7,422 bases of DNA from Candidatus Taylorbacteria bacterium RIFCSPLOWO2_01_FULL_50_130 (lineage in GTDB: Bacteria > Patescibacteriota > Minisyncoccia > Phycocordibacterales > UBA10002): NCBI GenBank assembly GCA_001821155.1, contig MHSB01000058.1:1-7422 (forward strand). The letters are read 5' to 3'. Of this stretch, positions 1-6,056 are shown piece by piece. Below the pieces are notes generated by a model that saw nothing but the letters and a program-made list of their open reading frames with translations, was not told where the DNA came from and did no database searches. The position numbers were made by a program, and so were the translations under genes. The stretch's first letter is position 1; each line of letters begins with the position of its first letter.

Positions 1-1
1 T

Positions 2-367
2 GTGGCGACGGGGGCACTGGTTTACAAGGCAATTTTGGCCGCGCGCGAGCTTTGGGAGAATGAAAAAATCGACGCGGCGGTTTTGAATCTTTCAACGGTA
101 AAACCGATTGACGAAGAGGCGCTCGTCAAGCTCGCGCGCGAGTGCGGCGCGATTGTGACGGTTGAGGAACATCAGGTCGCCGGTGGTATGGGTTCGGCGG
201 TTGCGGAAGTCCTTGCGCGGCGGTTTCCCGTGCCGGTTGAATTTGTTGGCGTCCGCGACCAATTCGGTCAATCCGGCAAACCGGAGGAACTACTGGAACA
301 TTACGGTCTCGAGGTTTCTCACATACAAGCGGCGGTAAAAAAGGCGCTTGGCCGGAAGAACATATAA
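2..367 (+). CDS. Transketolase, C-terminal part (partial, 5' end outside window)
   Basis: This is the C-terminal end of a thiamine-diphosphate transketolase, which moves two-carbon units between sugar phosphates in the non-oxidative pentose phosphate pathway in the cytoplasm. The reading frame is open to the left edge, and the GTG at its first codon is best read as an internal Val of the family segment VATGALVYKA, so the real start lies upstream. Recognisable family landmarks are NLSTVKPIDEEAL (about residues 29-41), TVEEHQVAGGMGSAVAEVL (about 53-71) and DQFGQSGKPEELLEHYGL near the end. These belong to the transketolase C-terminal domain that follows the pyrimidine-binding domain. The ThDP-binding parts are not visible. 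It may be the C-terminal subunit of a split transketolase, or the end of a full-length one; the window cannot decide this. It ends in TAA and faces the kinase gene convergently across a palindromic element. Confidence 0.93.
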   Translation: MATGALVYKAILAARELWENEKIDAAVLNLSTVKPIDEEALVKLARECGAIVTVEEHQVAGGMGSAVAEVLARRFPVPVEFVGVRDQFGQSGKPEELLEHYGLEVSHIQAAVKKALGRKNI

Positions 368-373
368 AGAAAT

Positions 374-517
374 TAGGACTTACGCATTTCGTCCTTTTCT
401 GTCATTCCCGCGCAGGCGGGAATCCAGCATTTGGCCGTTTTTTAAAGCCCTGGATTCCCGTTCCCCGCCTTCGCGAGGACAAGCTTCACGGGAATGACAC
501 AAAATGCGTAAGTCCTA
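374..517. repeat. 144-bp nested palindromic MITE-like element with dRS3-like core
   Basis: The ends are perfect 16-bp inverted repeats (TAGGACTTACGCATTT at 374-389, its complement at 502-517). If the outer TA on each side is read as a target duplication, the termini are GGACTTACGCATTT flanked by TA, as left by IS630/Tc1-mariner-type transposases; this is inference. Inside are two further inverted pairs: TGTCATTCCCG (400-410) with CGGGAATGACA (489-499), and CGGGAATCCAG (417-427) with CTGGATTCCCG (450-460). The left core ATTCCC-N8-GGGAAT (404-423) matches the consensus of the neisserial dRS3 repeat. No protein is encoded. The element sits exactly between two convergent stop codons and ends one base before the kinase stop, so it could also act as a bidirectional transcription barrier. 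Confidence 0.8.
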
Positions 518-1516
518 TCATATCTTTTGAGGTTCGTAGTCGCTTGGAGCTTTTTTTAGATATTCTTCCAATTGTTCCCTTGTGAGCAATCCCTTCTGCG
601 CGCCGATTTGCTGAACCACATAGGCGGAGTTAACAGGCGCCCATCGCAATGCTTCTTTAACCGTCTTCCCGAGGATGCGCGCCGCGGTGAAGGTAGAAGC
701 AAACGCATCACCCGCGCCGGTGCGGCTTACGGGCGGCTTCGGGTCCGGATACATGGGCTGGAACCAGCACTCGCCCGCGTCCGCGTCATAGGCGTACGCT
801 CCTTTTGGGCCGTCAGTGATGCAGACGATTGTCGGTCCAAGCTCATGGAGGAGCTCAAGTAACTTTGTAATGTCATTTTCTTCGGTCCCCAGGATTCGCC
901 GCGCTTCTTCTCTGTTGCAAAAGAATAGGCTCGAACGGGCGTACAATCTTTTCAATTTATCCTTACCGAGTTGCATCTGAAAAGTGCCCGGTTGGAAGGC
1001 AAGCTTCACCTCGGGAGATTGTTCGAGATATGAAGCAAGCTCGGCATGATAGGCTTCTGAATTGCTCCCGAGAGATGAAAGATATACCCACTTCGGCGCG
1101 GGCTCAATTGCCGGCAGTTTGTAATCATATTTTTCGTGCTTGACCAAAATAGTACGCTCCGCCCCAAACCACAGCACATAGTGATAGTTGGTCCTTGCGT
1201 CTTTGTGAACGGTAACGAGCCGCGCATCAACCCGTTCCTTTGCGAGCGTCTCCACACATTCCCGCCCATTTTCATCGTCTCCAATATCAGTAACAAGACC
1301 AGATAAAAGTCCCAACCGCGCGACAGAAACCGCCGCATTCGGAGCATTGCCGACGGAGCGCACGATTTCCACAAACTCATACGGTATTTTATCGCCAAAC
1401 CTAACACAGAGCTCACAGGTGTCGGTGTCAATTTTGCAATGGACGTGAGCGTCGGTAATGCGTATGAACGCGTCCGTGGTGATATCGCCAATGGCCAGAA
1501 AATCTAGTTTTTCCAT
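518..1516 (-). CDS. PfkB-family carbohydrate/nucleoside kinase
   Basis: A 332-residue cytoplasmic kinase of the ribokinase/PfkB fold, which transfers the ATP gamma-phosphate to a sugar or nucleoside hydroxyl. The C-terminal PfkB signature TGAGDAFAS is clear: GAGD at 267-270 forms the anion hole and D270 is the expected catalytic base. The N-terminal signature region is SVGNAPNAAVSVARLG (54-69), and the mid-protein CNREEARRILG segment is also typical. Length is normal for the family. The substrate cannot be told from sequence; ribokinase-, adenosine- or fructokinase-like activities are all possible. An uncommon feature is a His/Cys cluster in the N-terminal lid region (H24, H26, C27, C34, C37). 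The ATG at 1516 is chosen because the protein starts directly with the family's first strand (LDFLAIGD) and a -10 box lies 8 nt upstream. No Shine-Dalgarno site is visible. The stop is TGA, next to the palindromic element. Confidence 0.95.
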   Translation of the reverse strand: MEKLDFLAIGDITTDAFIRITDAHVHCKIDTDTCELCVRFGDKIPYEFVEIVRSVGNAPNAAVSVARLGLLSGLVTDIGDDENGRECVETLAKERVDARLVTVHKDARTNYHYVLWFGAERTILVKHEKYDYKLPAIEPAPKWVYLSSLGSNSEAYHAELASYLEQSPEVKLAFQPGTFQMQLGKDKLKRLYARSSLFFCNREEARRILGTEENDITKLLELLHELGPTIVCITDGPKGAYAYDADAGECWFQPMYPDPKPPVSRTGAGDAFASTFTAARILGKTVKEALRWAPVNSAYVVQQIGAQKGLLTREQLEEYLKKAPSDYEPQKI

Positions 1517-1524
1517 ACGAAGAC

Positions 1525-1533
1525 ACTATATCA
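1525..1533 (-). promoter_or_regulatory. Extended -10 promoter of the PfkB kinase gene (leaderless)
   Basis: On the minus strand the sequence TGATATAGT gives an extended -10 element (TG-N-TATAGT). The hexamer ends 8 nt before the kinase ATG, so a start site about 7 nt downstream would fall at or next to the A of the ATG. No good -35 box is seen at 16-18 bp, which is tolerated in extended -10 promoters. No Shine-Dalgarno sequence fits in the interval. Confidence 0.6.
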
Positions 1534-1647
1534 CATTTTAATCACCCCAAGGCCGCTGTAGAAATCAGCCGCCAAAGGTCAGCGCGTCACTTTTTTCAGC
1601 GTTCATGCTTTGCTATCATTATTTTGTTTTTGCTTTTGTCAAAGCTA

Positions 1648-1704
1648 CTCTTGCGGACACCCCGTGTCCACACAAATTCAGTGGACACGGGGTGTCCGCA
1701 GGAG
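1648..1704. repeat. 24-bp-stem inverted repeat with 9-nt loop
   Basis: TGCGGACACCCCGTGTCCAC (1652-1671) is perfectly complementary to 1681-1700, with loop ACAAATTCA (1672-1680). Pairing extends outward to 1648/1704 through one T-G wobble. Each arm is itself near-palindromic: GGACAC-CCC-GTGTCC on the left and GGACAC-GGG-GTGTCC on the right, so the hexamer GGACAC/GTGTCC occurs four times. No T-tract follows on either strand, so it is not a standard intrinsic terminator. It may be a REP/MITE-type element, a protein-binding dyad or a very stable RNA hairpin. Confidence 0.75.
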
Positions 1705-1786
1705 ACAGTTTCGGAATATGCGAGTTTTGCGCCGTTTGCTCCAAAAGCGCGCCGATGCAGAGTTTCGTAATTCAAAGTAATACAGC

Positions 1787-1894
1787 TTTATGGGACTGTT
1801 GCCGAATAGCGTTTTTGTCACTTTTTGTCCAAAATAACCCTTATTTCTGCGTGGCAAAAACGACGATTTTGCCATTCGGCAACAGTCCCTTTAT
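1787..1894. mobile_element. 98-bp non-autonomous element (MITE) with TIRs and TTTAT duplication
   Basis: Terminal inverted repeats GGGACTGTTGCCGAAT (1792-1807) and ATTCGGCAACAGTCCC (1874-1889) match over 16 bp, and 18 of 19 bp when extended to 1810/1871. They are flanked on both sides by the direct repeat TTTAT (1787-1791 and 1890-1894), which reads as a 5-bp target-site duplication. A second inverted pair lies inside, CGTTTTTGTCAC (1810-1821) with GTGGCAAAAACG (1851-1862), 11 of 12 bp. There is no room for a transposase, so it must have been moved in trans. I cannot name the IS family. Confidence 0.8.
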
Positions 1895-1908
1895 GCACAG
1901 GGCTATGT

Positions 1909-1936
1909 TTGTTTTTTCAAGCGGCGCTGTTATTAT
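1909..1936 (+). promoter_or_regulatory. Possible promoter of the glycosidase gene
   Basis: TTGTTT (1909-1914) lies 16 bp before TATTAT (1931-1936), and the latter is preceded by TG with a one-base gap (1928-1929), an extended -10 pattern. This would give a 5' leader of roughly 20 nt. A second AT-rich hexamer, TATATT (1942-1947), is an alternative. It lies just right of the mobile element, so insertion of that element may have affected upstream control. Confidence 0.35.
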
Positions 1937-1965
1937 TTACCTATATTTACTCCAAACTGTAAAGC

Positions 1966-4527
1966 ATGATGAGACGCAACGATTTGAACTTCCGGTTACT
2001 TTTAGGCGCAATCGCTTTTTTGGGCGCTGTTGCGGCCGTTGTTTTTTTTGACCCACATACCGGCCGCATAGTCTTCGCCAACGGCAATACCCCGCCAACT
2101 TTAATAAATGCGGATTGCGGCTACGAGGTCAACACCTGCTCAACCGGCACGCTTGAGGATGTCGCCGACACCTCAACCGACCATATCTGGAAGTGCCTCG
2201 GTTCGGGCGGCGGAAATTCCGTTACTTGTTACAGGGGAATCACGGCGGAGCCAAGCAACAAAACCTTAAATGTCTTCATATCCGGGTCCGGCACTGTCAG
2301 CAGCGCAGGACTTTCCTGCGAAACCGACTGCTCGACGACCGTTGCTTCCGGCGCGATCGTTACCCTCTCCGCCGCACCCGCGGAAGGCTTCATCTTCGCT
2401 GGCTGGTCTATATCTCCTTCAACAAGCGCGGGGCTAGGGTGCGGCGGCACGGGTACGTGCACGGTGACGATGAATGCCAGCACTGCGGTGACCGCTATGT
2501 TTAGCAGAACCTCATCGGGCCTGCTAAAAAAAAGCTCGGCCAACCCGCGCTACTTCGCCGACCCATCAGGCAAGATTGTTTACCTCACCGGCTCGCACAC
2601 CTGGAATAATTTGCAGGATTTTGGGAACTGGGCGGCATTTGATTACGCGGGGTATCTCAATTTTATAAAGACAAAAGGCCACAGTGTCATCCGGCTCTGG
2701 CAGATTGACGAACCCAATCTCAACTATTTCAACAACGCCGGTTCGGTTAACCCCCTGCCTTTTGCCAAATCGGGAACAAAATACGACCTTTCTCTCCTCA
2801 ACCAAACATTTTTTGACCGGCTGAAAGCGCGTGTGCAAGCGGCGCGCGATCAGGGCATTTACGTTATCGTCATGTTCTTTGACGGCTTCTGGGTGAACGG
2901 CCAGCCGACACAATGGGCGAGTCACTATTACAATCCGGCCAACAATGTAAACGGTCTTACAACGACGCTAAACCAAGTGTACACGCTCAATTCACCGCAA
3001 CTGCTCGCCTACCAAGAGGCGTATATCAAAAAAGTTATAGACACGGTGAACGAATTTGATAACGTGCTGTATGAAATCGGGAACGAAATGCCCAGTCAGT
3101 CCAAAGATTTCCAGTACTACCTGATCAACCTAATCAAGAATTACGAGGCGGGCAAACCGAAACTGCATCCCGTCGGCATGACCTCGTTTGATTACACCAC
3201 CATGGAAACGCAAAAACTGCCGGGCAATGACTGGCTTACGCAAAGTCCGGCCGACTGGATCTCACCTTTCGGCGGCGGATCGCTCTACACGACATACTCA
3301 ACAAACCCGCCGGCCGCTTCGGGCGGCAAAGTTATCCTTTTGGACACCGATCACATCGGCGCCCAAGGCGACTGGACGTACTGGGCGTGGGAAAGTTTTA
3401 CGCGCGGCCACAATCCGATTTACATGGACCCTTATAATTTGACCTCTCGGCCGGCCGATACGGGCCTGCGCGCCGCCATGGGCCACACGAAAATCTACGC
3501 CGACAAGATGAATCTCGCCGCCATGACGCCGCGAGGGAATCTTTCCTCCACCGGATTCGCGCTCGCCAATCCGGGCGAAGAATATCTGGTTTATCAAAAA
3601 GCCAATTCGGGATTTACGGTGAATCTGCCCGCCGCCGTCTATCAAGCCGAATGGTTTGATCCGGTGCGGGGCATTGTTACGGCAACCGAGTCCGTAACGG
3701 CGGGCGGCGGCAACCAAAGTTTTTCTTTCCCGACAGGCTACGCCTCCGGCGCCGTGCTCTACCTCAAGAAAACCGCGAGCGCGCCGCTACCCGCTCCCGC
3801 AACCTACACGCTTTCCGTCGCCCCAGCAGGCACCGGCTCCGGCACCGTCCTGCATGTACCCTCCGCAGGCGGCACGCAAGTGATAAATTGCGGCACCGAC
3901 TGTTCAGAGAATCTTAGCGCCGGCGCCTCGGTTGCGCTCACGGCAACGCCCGCAGCTGACTCAACTTTCGCCGGCTGGTCCGGCGGCGGCTGTAGCGGCA
4001 CGGGTACGTGCACGGTGACAATGAATGCCAATACCGCCATAACGGCCACCTTCAACCCGACTCTTTATGCCGGCGCCCCCGCCCCTTCTTCCTGCGTCCC
4101 GTCTTTCGACGATTCAGAGCAAACATTGGCAAGAGCCGTCGCGCCCCCCTGTCCAATCCTCTCCGTCTCCAGCGCTTCCATCGGCGAAAACGATCCGATT
4201 ACCATCACCCTTGCTCCGCAAAGTGCGCGGCACTACATTTACAGGAGGATTTACGTTTCCCAGATAAATCCGAAATTGTGGGTGTCCAAAGAACTAACTT
4301 CCTGCAACGACAGTTGGTGCACCACTTCCGACGGGGCTTCCCACGCGCTCACCCTATCTTCAAGCGACATTTCATCTCTTGGCGGCATTGGCACCCACTA
4401 CGTCGCCTCGTATGACTTTACCTGGAACGGCAGCTGTTGGGTCGGACCAGGCGGTTCCTCCTGTTATATTGGCGCCTCTAACACCGGCGGCGCCAAATGG
4501 AGAGTGAATAAGTTTACGGTGAAGTGA
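1966..4527 (+). CDS. Secreted multidomain glycoside hydrolase (clan GH-A-like) with InlB-type repeats
   Basis: An 853-residue exported protein. Order: basic N-terminus and hydrophobic segment (10-28; signal peptide or anchor); a four-Cys module (C51, C58, C77, C88) of a type seen in CPR surface proteins; a divergent InlB/bacterial repeat (about 100-180); a TIM-barrel glycosidase-like region (about 190-485, opening NPRYFADPSGKIVYLTGSHTWNN); a small beta domain (about 515-602); a second InlB-type repeat (about 613-697); and an unrecognised Cys-rich C-terminal domain (710-853). NVLYEIGNE puts a likely acid/base Glu at E374. A nucleophile is not clear; the ILLDTDHIG segment (457-465) is a candidate active-site loop. 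It resembles the cellulase-like/DUF4038-type glycosidases with a collagen-binding-like C-terminal domain. Substrate is unknown, and a carbohydrate-binding or adhesive role is possible. All 18 Cys lie outside the catalytic region. ATG 1966 is followed at once by ATG 1969; no Shine-Dalgarno is seen. No LPXTG or C-terminal TM segment is present. Confidence 0.9.
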   Translation: MMRRNDLNFRLLLGAIAFLGAVAAVVFFDPHTGRIVFANGNTPPTLINADCGYEVNTCSTGTLEDVADTSTDHIWKCLGSGGGNSVTCYRGITAEPSNKTLNVFISGSGTVSSAGLSCETDCSTTVASGAIVTLSAAPAEGFIFAGWSISPSTSAGLGCGGTGTCTVTMNASTAVTAMFSRTSSGLLKKSSANPRYFADPSGKIVYLTGSHTWNNLQDFGNWAAFDYAGYLNFIKTKGHSVIRLWQIDEPNLNYFNNAGSVNPLPFAKSGTKYDLSLLNQTFFDRLKARVQAARDQGIYVIVMFFDGFWVNGQPTQWASHYYNPANNVNGLTTTLNQVYTLNSPQLLAYQEAYIKKVIDTVNEFDNVLYEIGNEMPSQSKDFQYYLINLIKNYEAGKPKLHPVGMTSFDYTTMETQKLPGNDWLTQSPADWISPFGGGSLYTTYSTNPPAASGGKVILLDTDHIGAQGDWTYWAWESFTRGHNPIYMDPYNLTSRPADTGLRAAMGHTKIYADKMNLAAMTPRGNLSSTGFALANPGEEYLVYQKANSGFTVNLPAAVYQAEWFDPVRGIVTATESVTAGGGNQSFSFPTGYASGAVLYLKKTASAPLPAPATYTLSVAPAGTGSGTVLHVPSAGGTQVINCGTDCSENLSAGASVALTATPAADSTFAGWSGGGCSGTGTCTVTMNANTAITATFNPTLYAGAPAPSSCVPSFDDSEQTLARAVAPPCPILSVSSASIGENDPITITLAPQSARHYIYRRIYVSQINPKLWVSKELTSCNDSWCTTSDGASHALTLSSSDISSLGGIGTHYVASYDFTWNGSCWVGPGGSSCYIGASNTGGAKWRVNKFTVK
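2445..2479 (+). repeat. Intragenic 35-bp direct repeat, copy 1
   Basis: This copy lies in the first InlB-type repeat and encodes GTGTCTVTMNA. It matches copy 2 (3996-4030) at 34 of 35 bases; the only difference is a third-position G/A in one Thr codon. The DNA on either side of the tract has diverged between the two repeats. Confidence 0.85.
3996..4030 (+). repeat. Intragenic 35-bp direct repeat, copy 2
   Basis: This copy lies in the second InlB-type repeat, 1551 bp (exactly 517 codons) after copy 1, in the same reading frame. Codon choice is the same at 10 of 11 shared codons, which suggests a recent duplication or gene conversion and not protein-level selection alone. Confidence 0.85.
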
Positions 4528-4553
4528 ATCAGAAAATCTAGGATTTACGATTT

Positions 4554-4559
4554 AGGAAG
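4554..4559 (+). promoter_or_regulatory. Shine-Dalgarno-like site of the dehydrogenase gene
   Basis: AGGAAG lies 8 nt before the ATG at 4568. This supports that start over the earlier ATG at 4561, whose frame stops after four codons. It is the only clear Shine-Dalgarno site among the complete genes in the window. It fits translation from a transcript that begins upstream, possibly read through from the glycosidase gene 40 bp away. Confidence 0.6.
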
Positions 4560-4567
4560 TATGAATA

Positions 4568-5545
4568 ATGTATAGGGAAAGAGTTTTTGTTACCAGAAAA
4601 ATTCCGGGGAACGGCCTTGCGATGCTTCGCGAGGCGGGTTTTGAGGTGGATGTAAGTTCAAAAGACAGGCCGCTCTCAAAACAGGAACTCATCAAAGCGC
4701 TTCGGAAGAAACCTTACGACGCCGTGCTTTCGCTTCTCACCGACCAGATTGACGCGGAAGTTTTTGATGCGGCGCCGACGGTGAAGATTGTTGCCAATTA
4801 CGCCATCGGTTTCAATAACATTGACCTTGCCGAGGCAAAAAGACGAGGTGTCTTTGTCACCAATACCCCGGGCGGGGGCGCCGATAGGGTGACTGAACAT
4901 ACCTGGGGGCTTATTCTAGCTCTCACCTGCCGGATTGTTGAGGGAGACAATTTTGTCCGCCGAGGTAAATATAAGGGCTGGGACCCGATGATTTTTCACG
5001 GGATAAAACTTGCCGGTAAGACCTTTGGAATTATTGGAACCGGACGAATCGGCGCCGATGTCGCCCGCCGCGCCGCGCGCGGGTTTGAAATGAAAGTAAT
5101 CTATTACGACATTGTTAGGAACGACGCGCTTGAGAAGGACTTTGGCGCGGCGTTTAAGAGGACGGCGGAAGAAGTGCTGCGCGAGGCGGACATCGTTTCA
5201 ATTCACGTGCCTCTCACCAAGGAAACGACACATCTCTTGGGCAGCGAGCGGCTTGCCATGATGAAGAGAGGGGCTTTTCTTGTAAACACTTCGCGCGGCA
5301 AGGTGATTGACGAAGCCGCGCTCGTCGAAGCGCTAAGGACCGGAAAAATCGCCGGCGCCGGTCTGGATGTCTTTGAAAAGGAGCCGAAGTTCGCCAAAGG
5401 CCTCACCAAACTTCCAAATGTGGTTCTTACTCCCCACATCGCCTCGGCCACCAAAGAGGCCCGCTTTGACATGGCGCGGATGGCGGCGGAGAATATCATT
5501 GCGGCGCTTGCGGGGAAGACACCGCCAAATGCGGTTCAGATTTAA
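4568..5545 (+). CDS. D-2-hydroxyacid dehydrogenase (glyoxylate/hydroxypyruvate reductase-like)
   Basis: A 325-residue cytoplasmic NAD(P)H-dependent oxidoreductase of the D-isomer-specific 2-hydroxyacid dehydrogenase family, which interconverts 2-keto acids and D-2-hydroxy acids. Both halves are complete: a split substrate domain (about 1-100 and 290-325) and a Rossmann domain (about 101-289). The nucleotide-binding motif is GTGRIG (157-162), with D181 at the end of the second strand. The presence of Asp there suggests NADH preference. The catalytic triad is visible: R243 in NTSRGKVID, E272 in DVFEKEP and H290 in LTPHIASAT. Family context favours glyoxylate or hydroxypyruvate reductase over D-lactate dehydrogenase or phosphoglycerate dehydrogenase, since there is no ACT domain; the substrate is not proven. 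It follows the glycosidase by 40 bp on the same strand, so co-transcription is possible. No clear terminator follows it. Confidence 0.94.
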   Translation: MYRERVFVTRKIPGNGLAMLREAGFEVDVSSKDRPLSKQELIKALRKKPYDAVLSLLTDQIDAEVFDAAPTVKIVANYAIGFNNIDLAEAKRRGVFVTNTPGGGADRVTEHTWGLILALTCRIVEGDNFVRRGKYKGWDPMIFHGIKLAGKTFGIIGTGRIGADVARRAARGFEMKVIYYDIVRNDALEKDFGAAFKRTAEEVLREADIVSIHVPLTKETTHLLGSERLAMMKRGAFLVNTSRGKVIDEAALVEALRTGKIAGAGLDVFEKEPKFAKGLTKLPNVVLTPHIASATKEARFDMARMAAENIIAALAGKTPPNAVQI

Positions 5546-5615
5546 GAGACAAGATATACGATTTATGATTTATATTACGGAAGAATTACGCCCTTGAGCT
5601 TCGGTAATCGTAAAA

Positions 5616-5822
5616 CACAAAGCACAGTATCCAATAATACCCACACAGACTGCACAAAGCACAGTACATAAAAACCAAACAGAAAGATGAATTTGCGCTT
5701 TGAGTAGTTTGTGGCTTTGTTTGGATACTGTACAGTCTGTGTTTTGGTCAGTTTCCAAGATTTGTGCTTTGTTTGCATGCCCACCAAAACTCCTGCCTGT
5801 GCAACGCACGCAAACAGGGTGG
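5616..5822. repeat. Cluster of interleaved short direct and inverted repeats
   Basis: CACAAAGCACAGTA occurs twice (5616-5629, 5653-5666), with an inverted partial copy TGTGCTTTG (5763-5771). ACAGTATCCAA (5624-5634) is complementary to TTGGATACTGT (5721-5731), while ACACAGACTG (5643-5652) is complementary to CAGTCTGTGT (5733-5742). These two pairings cross, so as RNA they would form a pseudoknot or compete. ACTGTACAGT (5727-5736) is a perfect palindrome. CCAC/GTGG (5781-5784, 5819-5822) and CCTGT/ACAGG (5796-5800, 5814-5818) form a further stem. The function is unknown; decayed mobile DNA or a structured RNA are both possible. Confidence 0.55.
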
Positions 5823-5843
5823 CGAAGGTGGGGGGTTGTGCAA

Positions 5844-6020
5844 TGAGATGGTTACAAAACTATTCTTGCTGCAATTTGTCCTTTTTGTCCGATACTTCGT
5901 CAAGCTGGCGCAAAATGATTTTCGTCGTAGCCGGGCTACGCCTCAATCATTTTGCCGGCTTTCCTCGTCTCGAACAAAAAGTCCTAAATTTCGCTTAAAA
6001 ATAGTTTTGTAACCATCTCA
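5844..6020. repeat. 177-bp long palindrome with 21-bp perfect terminal inverted repeats
   Basis: Positions 5844-5864 (starting TGAGATGGTTACAAAAC) are perfectly complementary to 6000-6020. Inside, complementarity continues imperfectly: the CTTTTTGT stretch near 5881-5888 against ACAAAAAG near 5974-5981; AAAATGATT (5912-5920) against AATCATTTT (5945-5953); and a central CGTAGCC-G-GGCTACG (5926-5940). The whole element could fold into one long hairpin. No transposase is present and I see no convincing target duplication. It is probably a MITE-like dispersed element. Confidence 0.75.
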
Positions 6021-6039
6021 ATCTGTGTTTTGTGGAGTT

Positions 6040-6056
6040 TACAAATGCGATTTGTA
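6040..6056. promoter_or_regulatory. Dyad TACAAAT-GCG-ATTTGTA, putative operator of rplY
   Basis: A perfect 7-bp inverted repeat (6040-6046 and 6050-6056) with a GCG centre overlaps the proposed -35 box of rplY (6052-6057). It lies upstream of the predicted transcription start, so it would act as a DNA site, for example for a repressor dimer. The regulator is unknown. Confidence 0.45.

Larger units (their letters stand above)
1517..1965. other. 449-bp non-coding gap filled with inverted-repeat elements
   Basis: This gap separates the divergent kinase and glycosidase genes. It holds the kinase promoter at its left end, a long inverted repeat (1648-1704), a short non-autonomous element with target duplication (1787-1894) and a possible glycosidase promoter at its right end. 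Between 1561 and 1647 I see only AT-rich sequence with a weak -10-like TATCAT (1613-1618) and a small stem GCTTT/AAAGC (1632-1645). Open frames here look like chance frames across repeats. Confidence 0.7.

Noticed and set aside
1648..1704. Intrinsic terminator
   Set aside because: The stem is strong, but neither side is followed by a T-tract, and no gene ends there.
1718..1780. A 20-residue frame with AGGAG 13 nt upstream
   Set aside because: The AGGAG is part of the outer arm of the 1648-1704 hairpin and too far from the ATG; the peptide has no recognisable character.
1605..2051. A 148-codon plus-strand frame before the glycosidase
   Set aside because: It runs through two inverted-repeat elements and overlaps the glycosidase start in another frame; the translation shows no family features.
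518..4527. Alternative genetic code with TGA as Gly
   Set aside because: The PfkB and glycosidase genes end in TGA at the expected family length or module end, and no in-frame TGA interrupts any gene.
5616..5771. CRISPR-like array of CACAAAGCACAGTA units
   Set aside because: Only two direct copies plus an inverted partial copy, no regular spacers and no cas genes nearby.
5711..6012. Two overlapping plus-strand frames of 82-95 codons
   Set aside because: They cross the short-repeat island and the 177-bp palindrome, have no start signals and show no domain.
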